Source: Dorea_D hominis
GTDB taxonomy: Bacteria; Bacillota; Clostridia; Lachnospirales; Lachnospiraceae
Assembly: GCF_014287705.1 (NCBI RefSeq)
Contig: NZ_JACOOY010000002.1
Coordinates: 124,001-188,000, forward strand
DNA length: 64,000 nt
Direction of reading: 5' to 3'
A model generated the notes under the pieces. It was not told the origin of the DNA. It saw nothing but the letters and a program-made list of their open reading frames with translations, and did not search any database. Shown piece by piece: positions 32,711 to 40,662 of the stretch; the stretch's first letter is position 1, and every line of letters begins with the position of its first letter. The position numbers and the translations under genes were made by a program.

Positions 32711-33712
32711 ATGGGATTCATAGATGAGATTAAAGCAAAAGCAAAAACAAGCAAAAAGACAATCGTTCTTCCAGAAACAGAAGACAGCAGAACTTATGAA
32801 GCAGCAGAAGCTGTATTAAAAGAAGGAACAGCTAATCTGATCCTGATCGGAAGCGAAGAAGAGATCGCAAAGAACAAAGGATCTTTTGATATCAGCGGAG
32901 CTACTATTGTAGATCCTGCAACGTCTGAAAAGACAGACGCATACATTGCAAAACTTGTTGAATTAAGACAGAAAAAAGGAATGACAGAAGAACAGGCAAG
33001 AGAGCTTCTTCTGACAAATTACTTATATTATGGTGTTATGATGGTTAAGATGAAGGATGCTGACGGTATGGTATCCGGAGCATGCCATTCTACAGCAGAT
33101 ACATTAAGACCATGCCTTCAGATCCTGAAGACAAAACCAGGTACAAAACTCGTATCCGCTTTCTTCGTAATCGTAGTACCGGATTGCGATATGGGAGCTG
33201 ACGGAACATTTGTATTTGCAGATTCCGGTCTGGAGCAGAATCCGGATCCAGAGAAACTTGCAGCAATCGCACTTTCTTCTGCAGATTCTTTCGAACTGCT
33301 GACAGGAAAAGAGCCAATCGTTGCAATGCTTTCACACTCTACTAAGGGAAGTGCAAAACATCCTGACGTAGACAAAGTTGTAGAAGCTACACGTATTGCA
33401 AAAGAAAATGCAAAAGAAGGTTTATTATTAGATGGAGAGTTCCAGCTTGACGCAGCAATCGTTCCGGAAGTTGGAGCATCCAAAGCACCGGGCAGCCCGG
33501 TTGCAGGTAAAGCAAATGTACTCGTATTTCCAGACCTGGATGCTGGTAATATCGGATACAAACTTGCACAGAGACTTGGTAAAGCAGAAGCTTACGGTCC
33601 TTTAACACAGGGAATTGCAGCGCCGGTTAATGATCTTTCAAGAGGATGCAGCGCAAAAGACATTGAAGGTGTTGTTGCCATTACAGCTGTACAGTGTATG
33701 GCTGAAGAATAA
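32711..33712 (+). CDS. pta: Phosphate acetyltransferase
   Basis: Converts acetyl-CoA and phosphate to acetyl phosphate in acetate fermentation. The start at 32711 (MGFIDEIKAK) follows GGAAAGGAG. The 333-residue short form carries KTIVLPETEDSRTYEAA, DGMVSGACHSTADTLRP, FADSGLEQNPDPEKLA, and the C-terminal signature VFPDLDAGNIGYKLAQRL...GPLTQGIAAPVNDLSRG. ackA follows after 20 bases. Confidence 0.97.
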   Translation: MGFIDEIKAKAKTSKKTIVLPETEDSRTYEAAEAVLKEGTANLILIGSEEEIAKNKGSFDISGATIVDPATSEKTDAYIAKLVELRQKKGMTEEQARELLLTNYLYYGVMMVKMKDADGMVSGACHSTADTLRPCLQILKTKPGTKLVSAFFVIVVPDCDMGADGTFVFADSGLEQNPDPEKLAAIALSSADSFELLTGKEPIVAMLSHSTKGSAKHPDVDKVVEATRIAKENAKEGLLLDGEFQLDAAIVPEVGASKAPGSPVAGKANVLVFPDLDAGNIGYKLAQRLGKAEAYGPLTQGIAAPVNDLSRGCSAKDIEGVVAITAVQCMAEE

Positions 33713-33732
33713 AAAAGAGAGGAAAAAAGATT

Positions 33733-34923
33733 ATGAACGTATTAGTAATCAACTGTGGAAGTTCTTCATTGAAGTTCCAGCTGATCAATTCTGATTCAGA
33801 GCAGGTTCTTGCAAAAGGACTTTGTGAGAGAATTGGAATTGATGGAAGCCTTACTTATCAGCCGGCAGGCGGAGAGAAAGTCAAATCTGACAAAGCTATG
33901 CCGACTCATACAGAGGCTATTCAGTTCGTTATTGACGCACTGACAGATGACAAGACAGGTGTCGTAAAAGACTTAAAGGAAATTGGGGCAGTCGGACACC
34001 GTGTTGTACATGGCGGAGAGAAGTTTGCCAAATCTGTAGTAATTACAGATGAAGTTATGAAAGCAATCGAAGAGTGTAATGACCTTGCACCTCTTCATAA
34101 CCCAGCTAACCTGATTGGTATCAATGCATGCCAGAAATTAATGCCGGGTACGCCGATGGTAGCTGTATTTGATACTGCTTTCCATCAGACAATGCCAGCA
34201 AAGGCATATATGTATGGTCTGCCATATGAGTATTATGACAAATACAAAGTAAGACGTTATGGATTCCACGGAACAAGCCACAGTTTTGTATCCAAGAGAG
34301 CTGCTGAACTTGTTGGGAAACCATATGATGCAGTGAAGACAATCGTTTGTCATCTTGGTAACGGTGCAAGTATCTGTGCTGTAGAGAATGGTGAATCCGT
34401 AGATACATCTATGGGACTGACTCCACTGGAGGGTCTTGTAATGGGAACACGTTCCGGAGATATCGATCCGGCTATCTTAGAGTTCATCGCTAAGAAAGAA
34501 GACCTTGATATTGCAGGGCTTATGACAATGTTAAATAAAAAATCTGGTGTGTTTGGTCTTTCTAATAACTTATCCAGTGATTTCCGTGATCTTACAAGCG
34601 CTGCTGAGAGCGGAAATGAGATTGCTGCTACAACAGTTGATGTATTCTGCTACCGTGTAGCTAAGTACGTTGGAAGTTATGTAGCTGCCATGAATGGTGT
34701 GGATGTAATTGCATTTACAGCAGGAATTGGTGAGAATGCAAGTCTTGTACGTGAGAAAGTTATGGAATACCTTGGATACCTTGGAGTTGCAATCGATAAA
34801 GAAGCAAATGATTCACATGGTGAAGAAGTGAAAATCTCAACTCCAGATTCTAAAGTTGATGTATTTGTAATTCCTACAAATGAGGAACTTGCAATTGCAA
34901 GAGAGACTGTTGCATTAGTTTAA
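33733..34923 (+). CDS. ackA: Acetate kinase
   Basis: Makes ATP and acetate from acetyl phosphate. The 396 residues show MNVLVINCGSSSLKFQL (ATP/phosphate site), GHRVVHGGEKF, RYGFHGTSHSFVS, HLGNGASICAVENG and TAGIGENASLVRE, all at the expected positions for the ASKHA fold. It forms an operon with pta and ends with a strong hairpin at 34964. Confidence 0.97.
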   Translation: MNVLVINCGSSSLKFQLINSDSEQVLAKGLCERIGIDGSLTYQPAGGEKVKSDKAMPTHTEAIQFVIDALTDDKTGVVKDLKEIGAVGHRVVHGGEKFAKSVVITDEVMKAIEECNDLAPLHNPANLIGINACQKLMPGTPMVAVFDTAFHQTMPAKAYMYGLPYEYYDKYKVRRYGFHGTSHSFVSKRAAELVGKPYDAVKTIVCHLGNGASICAVENGESVDTSMGLTPLEGLVMGTRSGDIDPAILEFIAKKEDLDIAGLMTMLNKKSGVFGLSNNLSSDFRDLTSAAESGNEIAATTVDVFCYRVAKYVGSYVAAMNGVDVIAFTAGIGENASLVREKVMEYLGYLGVAIDKEANDSHGEEVKISTPDSKVDVFVIPTNEELAIARETVALV

Positions 34924-34963
34924 TCAGCATAGTTGAACGATCATAGAATTGAGAGGTATATCG

Positions 34964-34989
34964 AAGGCTGTCGCGGGAGCGGCAGCCTT
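34964..34989 (+). terminator. Terminator of pta-ackA
   Basis: AAGGCTGTCGC (34964-34974) pairs with GCGGCAGCCTT (34979-34989), one wobble, GGGA loop, followed by CTTTATAT. Confidence 0.8.
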
Positions 34990-34992
34990 CTT

Positions 34993-35075
34993 TATATATA
35001 ATAGGAAATTGCATTTCCTGTTATATATAAAGCTTTCGACAGATATAAAGCCGTCGGCAGGATGCGCACTCGCGC
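34993..35075. repeat. REP-like palindromic element, left copy
   Basis: A 16-bp AT-rich stem (34993-35008 with 35014-35029, one wobble) around TTGCA, containing ATAGGAAATT. It is followed after about 20 bases by GCCGTCGGCAGGATGCGCAC and a CGCGCG-rich stretch to 35075. A degenerate version of the same order (GATAGGAAATTTC, CTTCGGCAGTATGCACAT) recurs at 38076-38130 on the other side of the two secreted-protein genes. The composition differs from its surroundings. Nature unknown; a REP- or MITE-like remnant is plausible. Confidence 0.5.
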
Positions 35076-35137
35076 GAAGAGGCAGAACATTATTTCTAAT
35101 ATTTTTCTTAAGATTCCGGGAATGATCGGAAAGAGAA

Positions 35138-35166
35138 TTGAATTTGAGAGAAATATCAAGTATAAT
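35138..35166 (+). promoter_or_regulatory. Promoter of the first secreted-protein gene
   Basis: TTGAAT (35138-35143), 17 bases, TATAAT (35161-35166), about 50 bases before the start codon. Confidence 0.7.
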
Positions 35167-35214
35167 GTGCTTGTTCTTAAGATAGGAGATAAAATAAAAA
35201 GGGGTAGATATAGA

Positions 35215-36531
35215 ATGAAAAAAAGGAACATGTATGCAGCAGTTTTACTTACAGCAATTCTCAGTGTTACATCTCTGGCAAGTGCAGGTCATGTACAGGC
35301 GGCAGGAAATACATCCGGTGTCAGACTTCAGACAGTTAGTGCAGAAAAAGGAAATGCGCTGACAACAGACGTGTTGACAAAGGATACCGGGAAGAGCCAG
35401 AAGAAACTTGCAATCCAGACAGGCGCCGCAAAGCAAAAAGCAGCACTTACTGGCAAGAATGTCAGAGCCAAAGCAACAACAAAGAAGAATATGAGTTATA
35501 TTCCGGTAGTCAAAGGTGTAACAGGTTCAGAAGAAGGCAAGCAGGGCAATGTTGCACTTGGTAATTCTGTCGGAACTACAGATGGCACGATGGGAAAGAG
35601 ATACCTCTATTCACAGAAAGTTGAATTTCAGGGCAAGGGTTCTTTTTCATTTTCTGTTAAATGTACAGAAGCAAAGACGGCGGGACGTAATGTTGTCTAC
35701 GGAGTATTCAAGCAGGCATCCCTGGAAGATCCGATTGATAAGTCAAGCGTTGATGTTGTAACGAAAAAAGGCGATCACAAGACAGTCGTTGTAAAGATCC
35801 CGAAAGCAGGAACCTATTATATCGGCATCTATACAATGGTCAATGCAAAAGATAAGAGCGAATCCTGGAAGTTTACGACAGGAGCGATCTACTGGAATGG
35901 CAATAATCGTACGATTACCAGTGATAAGAAGATTGCAGTCGGTCACAAAACAACGCAGACGAATTATTTTAAAATGAAAACCACAGAAAGCGGTTATATC
36001 ACAGTGATCACAAGTGATCCGAAGAATAAGATCGTTCTTTATGACAGTAAGAAGAATCGTCTTACAGAGAGTACAATTGCAAAATATGGTGTCACATATG
36101 GTGTACCAAAGGGAAGAACTTACTATATTAAAGTATGGTCTCCGGCGAGTGAAGATGGCGGTTATACGCTGGTGGCAAAAAATCGTAAGATTTCCGAAAA
36201 AAGCGGAAGCAGTAAATCTAATGCTGTGGAGATTAAGAAAAATACCACAATCAAAGGAACAATGGAAACAGGAGTGAAGAGAGCGGACTGGTATAAGATC
36301 CGCCTTACATCCAAACGGAGTGTGGAACTTTCCTGGAAAGCAAGAACGAATGAAAAGATGAAACTTGCTATTTATCAGGGAAGCAGAAAGATTGATACAA
36401 AGACGTTGACTTATGCAGATGCTTCCTACAAACTTAAGTCCGTTGGAAAATGGCCAAAAGATACATATTATCTGAAAGTATATACAGATACAGAAAAATC
36501 TTCCGGTTGGTATATTTTAAGATGGAAATAA
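35215..36531 (+). CDS. Secreted repeat protein with PPC-like beta domains, paralogue 1
   Basis: A 438-residue exported protein. A Sec signal (MKKRNMYAAVLLTAILSV...ASA-GHVQA) occupies about residues 1-30; the start at 35215 gives it, whereas the longer frame from 35062 would bury it. A Lys/Ala/Thr-rich low-complexity segment (about 35-100) is followed by three beta-sandwich-like units. These resemble bacterial pre-peptidase C-terminal domains, each with a TNYFKMKT or ADWYKIRLT strand, a Y(Y)I/LKV strand and a G-GY/W closing strand. No catalytic or anchor motif is visible. It ends in GWYILRWK, like its neighbour. Probable cell-surface or secreted adhesion or matrix role, inferred only. Confidence 0.75.
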   Translation: MKKRNMYAAVLLTAILSVTSLASAGHVQAAGNTSGVRLQTVSAEKGNALTTDVLTKDTGKSQKKLAIQTGAAKQKAALTGKNVRAKATTKKNMSYIPVVKGVTGSEEGKQGNVALGNSVGTTDGTMGKRYLYSQKVEFQGKGSFSFSVKCTEAKTAGRNVVYGVFKQASLEDPIDKSSVDVVTKKGDHKTVVVKIPKAGTYYIGIYTMVNAKDKSESWKFTTGAIYWNGNNRTITSDKKIAVGHKTTQTNYFKMKTTESGYITVITSDPKNKIVLYDSKKNRLTESTIAKYGVTYGVPKGRTYYIKVWSPASEDGGYTLVAKNRKISEKSGSSKSNAVEIKKNTTIKGTMETGVKRADWYKIRLTSKRSVELSWKARTNEKMKLAIYQGSRKIDTKTLTYADASYKLKSVGKWPKDTYYLKVYTDTEKSSGWYILRWK

Positions 36532-36656
36532 TCAGATATTTATATTATAATGAATAAAAAGAGGGACAGTTTTTCTCAATACCATTTTAAATAGAATGAT
36601 ATTACGATGATTGCCCCTGATTTTATATCACAATAAAGGAAAAGGAGAAAGAGGTT

Positions 36657-37943
36657 ATGATGAAGAGAAAAGGCAAAGTATTGTCACTTGTATTAGCGGC
36701 TATCCTTACTGTTTCTTCAGGAAGTGTAGTACAGGCGGCAGATACATCGACAAAAGTACAGAATACACAGGCAGTGAAGGCAGAGGCGCAGAGTCTGGAA
36801 GCACAGAGCAGTATTGTAAAGGCAGTGAAGGCTGCAAAAGTGAGTCCGGTAAGCGCACAGAGCGCAACTGTGAAAGCAACGAAAACAACAGTTGTAGATG
36901 GAAGTATTCCGGTTATCATGATGAATACAGGAAACGAGAGTGTCAACAAAGTAGGTCAGATTATACTTGCGGCCCGGAATGGAACAGTAGGCAATCACTA
37001 TCAGTACAGTCAGGCTGTAACATTCAAAACGAAAGGTACATTGGATTTCGCAATGAATTATTCGGCAAAATCAGACGGTGCAAAGCAGAAATCAGCTACT
37101 TACGGATTGTTTTATGATTCCGCTTTAACAAAGCCGGTAGATTCTTATCAGTTTTGTGATGAGCTGGGAGAGACAACTTCCCGCATGTTCAAAGTCCCGA
37201 AACCGGGAAAATATTATCTTGGAATCTATGTTTATGCAAACACTTATTCAGATGGAGTCTATGATGCTTGGGGATTTGTGGCTGCAGCAGGTTTCTATAA
37301 CGGTGCAGACCGTACGATTTTGCATAATAAGCAGATTGCGATTGGACAAAAAGAGCCACAGACAAATTATTTTAAATTCAAAGCAACACAGACGGGATAT
37401 GTCTCTGCATTTGCCAGCAAAGACAGCAAATATTCAGTAAAGGTTGCACTTTGTAACAGCAAGAAAAAAGCTTATTCCGATTATACAGCGGTTGGATACA
37501 ATCCTTCTTATGGAGTAACAAAAGGAAAGACATATTATTTTAAAGTAGCGTCATCCTATAACAGCAATGGTGGATATTTCTTTAAAGTTAAGAATTACAA
37601 AGTTTCTGAAAAGAGTGGCAAGAGCAAGGGAAAAGCTGTAACAATAAAGAAAGGCAAGACTGTAAGCGGAACACTGCAGGCAGGAAGCTCACAGGCAGAC
37701 TGGTACAAATTCAAACTGACCAGCAAGAAGAGTGTGAAGATTTTATGGAAAGCAAAGACCAATGATACAATGAAGATTACCGTATATCAGGGAGGAAGAA
37801 CGATCGGAACTCGATCATTGATTTATTCAAATTCTTCTTATACTTTACAGTCATTAGGCAAATGGTCAAAAGGAACTTATTATATTAAAGTATACCGTGG
37901 TAATTCCAAATCTTCAGGATGGTATTCTCTGAAATGGAAATAA
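36657..37943 (+). CDS. Secreted repeat protein with PPC-like beta domains, paralogue 2
   Basis: A 428-residue paralogue of the preceding gene with the same plan. A signal peptide (MMKRKGKVLSLVLAAILTV...VQAADTS) starts it, then a low-complexity segment rich in QAVKAEAQS/VKAVKAAK (about 32-85), then three beta units. Parallel strands include TNYFKFKATQTGYVSAF, ADWYKFKLTSKKSVKILWKA and the end GWYSLKWK. AGGAGAAAGAGG precedes the double ATG. The two genes are separated by 125 bases and probably arose by tandem duplication. Function unknown. Confidence 0.75.
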   Translation: MMKRKGKVLSLVLAAILTVSSGSVVQAADTSTKVQNTQAVKAEAQSLEAQSSIVKAVKAAKVSPVSAQSATVKATKTTVVDGSIPVIMMNTGNESVNKVGQIILAARNGTVGNHYQYSQAVTFKTKGTLDFAMNYSAKSDGAKQKSATYGLFYDSALTKPVDSYQFCDELGETTSRMFKVPKPGKYYLGIYVYANTYSDGVYDAWGFVAAAGFYNGADRTILHNKQIAIGQKEPQTNYFKFKATQTGYVSAFASKDSKYSVKVALCNSKKKAYSDYTAVGYNPSYGVTKGKTYYFKVASSYNSNGGYFFKVKNYKVSEKSGKSKGKAVTIKKGKTVSGTLQAGSSQADWYKFKLTSKKSVKILWKAKTNDTMKITVYQGGRTIGTRSLIYSNSSYTLQSLGKWSKGTYYIKVYRGNSKSSGWYSLKWK

Positions 37944-38019
37944 ATTGTAATTGCGCATCGCATACAGAATGTAATAGTGCAGGCTGTAAATACAGAGATA
38001 ACAAAACAGAATCATAGAG

Positions 38020-38065
38020 TAAGCGGACAGCTACCGTGAATATTGTGGCTGTTCGCTTATTTTTT
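38020..38065 (+). terminator. Terminator after the second secreted-protein gene
   Basis: A 15-bp stem TAAGCGGACAGCTAC / GTGGCTGTTCGCTTA with two wobbles, followed by TTTTTTATT. Confidence 0.85.
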
Positions 38066-38075
38066 ATTGTTGCGT

Positions 38076-38130
38076 GATAGGAAATTTCATTCATTTCATA
38101 TAAATAAAAATCCTTCGGCAGTATGCACAT
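38076..38130. repeat. REP-like element, right (degenerate) copy
   Basis: GATAGGAAATTTC, an AT-rich stretch CATATAAATAAAAATC and CTTCGGCAGTATGCACAT follow the order of the left copy at 34993-35075. The right copy is shorter and lacks the CGCGCG part. It abuts the broken dehydrogenase remnant. Confidence 0.4.
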
Positions 38131-38146
38131 ATTTTTTTTATGTAGA

Positions 38147-38341
38147 CGGAAATACTTTCGAGCAAAAGTAGAGTTCCAGGTTGGTAACTTATATTTCAAC
38201 GGTAAATCTACAGCAGCTGTTGTATTGTAGCATCCGTTTGGAGGATTTAATATGTCCGGAACAGATGCGAAGACAGGAACAGCGGATTATCTGACAAACT
38301 TCCTGAACCTTAAATCTGTAACAGAAGACTTGACAGATTAA
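38147..38341 (+). pseudogene. 3' remnant of L-glutamate gamma-semialdehyde (P5C) dehydrogenase
   Basis: Translated in one frame, this stretch reads VEFQVGNLYFNGKSTAAVVL, then an in-frame TAG at 38228-38230, then HPFGGFNMSGTDAKTGTADY and LTNFLNLKSVTEDLTD before TAA at 38339. This is the C-terminal end of class RocA/PruA dehydrogenases (VGNLYxN...PFGGFxMSGTDxKxGxxDYL), which oxidise glutamate semialdehyde in proline catabolism. The rest of the gene, more than 400 residues, is absent upstream, and the stop interrupts the conserved segment. A GGAGG and ATG at 38252 could start a 29-residue peptide, but these bases are simply part of the Gly-Gly-Phe-Asn-Met codons of the old gene. Confidence 0.8.
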
Positions 38342-38403
38342 GTGTTTTAGAGCAGCTTTTGAAAAAATGTGGACAAACATAGGAAAAATATCTCAAATAC
38401 CAG

Positions 38404-38431
38404 TTGACAAAACAATTTTCCATGATATAAT
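38404..38431 (+). promoter_or_regulatory. Promoter of yceD-rpmF
   Basis: Consensus TTGACA (38404-38409), 16 bases, TATAAT (38426-38431). Confidence 0.85.
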
Positions 38432-38461
38432 AATTTAGGTATGAATAGGGGTGATAGTATT

Positions 38462-38995
38462 ATGTTATTAGACCTATCCAATGTTTTGTCTGAACAGCAC
38501 AAATCTGTGGATAAGAATGTTTCGATTTCGATGGATGAATTCAGACTCAGAGGAAAGACTTATCCGGTTCTTTCAAAAGATGAGTTGCATATTCAGGTTG
38601 AATATGCAGGTGATCAGAAGCTGAGAGTATCCGGTCTGACAAATCTGACGATTGGAATTCCGTGTGATCGATGTCTTGAAGAGGTCCCGGTTGATTTCAA
38701 ACTGGATTTTACAAGAGAAGTTGAGACAAAAGAAGCAGAAGTCGCTTCGGATGAAGCGGATCAATTAGACGAAAATAATTATATTGACGGATATCATCTT
38801 GACGTAGAAAAATTACTCTATAATGAGATATTGGTAGGATGGCCGATGAAAGTTCTGTGTAGCGAAGACTGTAAAGGGATTTGCAGCGTATGTGGTCAAA
38901 ACCTAAATGAGGGTACCTGCAGCTGTGAAGATACAGGCCTCGATCCGAGAATGTCAGTTATCCGCGATGTTTTTAAGAATTTTAAGGAGGTGTAA
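38462..38995 (+). CDS. DUF177 (YceD/YlbN) protein
   Basis: A 177-residue protein of the YceD family, linked to large-subunit rRNA accumulation and nearly always encoded before rpmF. Marks are a CDRCLE motif (about residues 69-74) and a second CSEDCKGICSVCGQNLN motif (about 133-149), together a probable zinc site, then the end DPRMSVIRDVFKNF. The start at 38462 (MLLDLSNVL) is preferred because AGGGG lies 10 bases upstream; ATG 38441 has no such site. Confidence 0.9.
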   Translation: MLLDLSNVLSEQHKSVDKNVSISMDEFRLRGKTYPVLSKDELHIQVEYAGDQKLRVSGLTNLTIGIPCDRCLEEVPVDFKLDFTREVETKEAEVASDEADQLDENNYIDGYHLDVEKLLYNEILVGWPMKVLCSEDCKGICSVCGQNLNEGTCSCEDTGLDPRMSVIRDVFKNFKEV

Positions 38996-38998
38996 CCT

Positions 38999-39178
38999 AT
39001 GTCAATTTGTCCAAAGAATAAATCTTCAAAAGCAAGAAGAGACAAAAGAAGAGCGAACTGGAAAATGAGCGCACCAAACCTGGTAAAATGCAGCAAATGC
39101 GGCGAATTAATGATGCCTCACAGAGTATGCAAAGCTTGTGGTTCGTACAACAAAAAAGAAATCATTGCTCAGGACTAA
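38999..39178 (+). CDS. rpmF: 50S ribosomal protein L32
   Basis: A 59-residue protein directly after yceD, with AAGGAGG just before the ATG, inside the end of yceD. It begins MSICPKNKSSKARRDKRRAN and carries the zinc-ribbon pairs CSKCGE and CKACGS typical of C-plus L32. The initial basic segment contacts 23S rRNA. Length and position are as expected. Confidence 0.97.
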   Translation: MSICPKNKSSKARRDKRRANWKMSAPNLVKCSKCGELMMPHRVCKACGSYNKKEIIAQD

Positions 39179-39194
39179 TTTTGAGAATGAAGTT

Positions 39195-39230
39195 AAAATC
39201 AAGAGCGGCGTTTGTCGCTCTTGATTTTTT
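39195..39230 (+). terminator. Terminator after rpmF
   Basis: AAAATCAAGAGCG (39195-39207) pairs with CGCTCTTGATTTT (39216-39228), ending in T8. The final T residues merge with the -35 of the next promoter. Confidence 0.9.
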
Positions 39231-39259
39231 TTGACACAATCTTTTTATATCATTATAAA
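39231..39259 (+). promoter_or_regulatory. Promoter of plsX operon
   Basis: TTGACA (39231-39236), 17 bases, TATAAA (39254-39259). The -10 lies inside the left arm of an inverted repeat described separately. Confidence 0.75.
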
Positions 39260-39303
39260 ATGATTGATTTTTATAATGATGTCTAGTAGAATTATTCTAG
39301 TAG
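39251..39303. promoter_or_regulatory. Inverted and direct repeats over the plsX promoter: operator candidate
   Basis: CATTATAAAA (39251-39260) and TTTTATAATG (39269-39278) form a perfect 10-bp inverted repeat with an 8-base centre, covering the -10 and probable transcription start. Just downstream TCTAGTAG occurs twice (39282-39289 and 39296-39303), with the dyad TAGAA-TTA-TTCTA between. The positions suit a repressor of phospholipid/fatty-acid genes. The motif does not match the FapR consensus I know. Confidence 0.45.
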
Positions 39304-39320
39304 TTCTGGGAGGAATTAAG

Positions 39321-40328
39321 ATGACAGATAGAACAATAGTAGCCCTGGATGCTATGGGCGGGGACAATGCCCCAAAAGAAATGATCAAGGGAGCTGTGCA
39401 GGCACTTGAAAAAACAGATGCCGTGCAGGTACTCCTTGTAGGTAAAGAAGATGTGATCCGTGCAGAACTTGCACAGTATACGTATGATAAAGCACGTATC
39501 GAGATTGTAAATGCAACGGAAGTGATCGAGACAGCAGAACCGCCGGTGAATGCGATCCGTCGTAAGAAGGATTCTTCTATTGTGGTCGGTATGAAGCTCG
39601 TGAAGGAAGGACAGGCAGATGCCTTTGTTTCTGCCGGAAGTTCCGGGGCTGTACTAGTTGGAGGTCAGGTAATCGTTGGCAGGATCAAAGGCGTGGAGAG
39701 ACCTCCTCTTGCACCGCTGATCCCGACGGAGAAAGGCGTCAGCCTTCTGGTTGACTGTGGAGCCAATGTAGATGCAAGACCGTCTCATCTTGTACAGTTT
39801 GCGAAGATGGGTTCCATTTATATGGAGCATGTTGTCGGCATTAAGAATCCGAAAGTCGGCATCGTGAATATCGGAGCAGAAGAAGAGAAAGGCAATGCGC
39901 TTGTAAAAGAGACTTTCCCATTATTAAAAGGAGAGAAGAATATCAATTTTATTGGAAGTGTGGAGGCAAGAGAGATTCCGCATGGACAGGCTGATGTCAT
40001 TGTCTGTGAAGCATTTGCCGGTAATATTATTCTTAAATTATTCGAAGGTGTCGGAAGTGTGCTTATTTCCGAGATCAAGAAAGGCATGATGGGAAGCTTA
40101 AGAAGCAAGATCGGTGCGCTTCTTGTAAAACCGGCACTGAAGAAGGCGTTGAAGAGTTTTGACTCGTCCGAGTACGGAGGAGCGCCACTTCTGGGACTTA
40201 ACGGTCTCGTTGTCAAGACACACGGCAGCTCTACTGCGAAGGAAATCTGCAATACGATTATACAGTGTGTTACATTTAAAGAACAGAAGATCAATGAGAA
40301 GATCAAAGAAAGTATTCAGCCGGAGTAA
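39321..40328 (+). CDS. plsX: Phosphate acyltransferase PlsX
   Basis: Makes acyl phosphate from acyl-ACP for phospholipid synthesis. The start at 39321 (MTDRTIVALDAMGGDNAP) follows GGGAGG; the longer frame from 39264 crosses the promoter. The 335 residues carry VALDAMGGDNAPKEM, DAFVSAGSSGAVLVGG, LVDCGANVDARP and EYGGAPLLGLNGLVVKTHGSS (pieces GGAPLLGLNG and KTHGSS). acpP follows after 41 bases. Confidence 0.96.
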   Translation: MTDRTIVALDAMGGDNAPKEMIKGAVQALEKTDAVQVLLVGKEDVIRAELAQYTYDKARIEIVNATEVIETAEPPVNAIRRKKDSSIVVGMKLVKEGQADAFVSAGSSGAVLVGGQVIVGRIKGVERPPLAPLIPTEKGVSLLVDCGANVDARPSHLVQFAKMGSIYMEHVVGIKNPKVGIVNIGAEEEKGNALVKETFPLLKGEKNINFIGSVEAREIPHGQADVIVCEAFAGNIILKLFEGVGSVLISEIKKGMMGSLRSKIGALLVKPALKKALKSFDSSEYGGAPLLGLNGLVVKTHGSSTAKEICNTIIQCVTFKEQKINEKIKESIQPE

Positions 40329-40369
40329 TTTCCGTTGGATAGATAGAAGAGCAGAAAGGATGAACAGAT

Positions 40370-40603
40370 ATGGAATTTGAAAAATTGAAAGCAATTATCG
40401 CAGATGTATTAAATCTTGATGAGAATGATATTCACATGGATTCTACATTTGTAGATGATCTCGGAGCAGATTCACTGGATATTTTCCAGATTATTATGGG
40501 AATCGAAGAAACTTTTGATATCGAGATCGATAATGAAGATGCGGAGAAGATTGTTACAGTCGGAGATGCTGTAGAACAGATAAAAAACGCAACAAATGAC
40601 TAG
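40370..40603 (+). CDS. acpP: Acyl carrier protein
   Basis: A 77-residue acidic helical carrier. Phosphopantetheine would attach to Ser35 in LGADSLDIFQ. It carries acyl chains for fatty-acid and phospholipid synthesis, in keeping with plsX immediately upstream. Confidence 0.97.
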   Translation: MEFEKLKAIIADVLNLDENDIHMDSTFVDDLGADSLDIFQIIMGIEETFDIEIDNEDAEKIVTVGDAVEQIKNATND

Positions 40604-40619
40604 GCATGAACAAGACGAG

Positions 40620-40640
40620 AAAGCCCACAGCGGGCTTTTT
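40620..40640 (+). terminator. Hairpin with T-tract between acpP and rnc
   Basis: AAAGCCC (40620-40626) pairs with GGGCTTT (40632-40638), ACAGC loop, then TTCG. It may partly terminate after acpP, lowering expression of rnc-smc-ftsY. Confidence 0.75.
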
Positions 40641-40662
40641 CGTTTTATGAGGTAGATAATTT

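Noticed and set aside
35062..35214. N-terminal extension of the first secreted protein, starting in the REP-like region
   Set aside because: It would put 51 basic residues before a clear signal peptide and would begin upstream of the promoter found at 35138-35166.
36611..37117. Plus-strand frame of 168 codons overlapping the second secreted protein
   Set aside because: Out-of-frame shadow rich in Arg, Glu and Ser; the secreted protein frame has the signal peptide and matches its paralogue.
38252..38341. A 29-codon small gene with a good ribosome binding site
   Set aside because: The GGAGG and ATG are codons of the conserved FGGFNM segment of a broken dehydrogenase gene, so the apparent start is coincidental.
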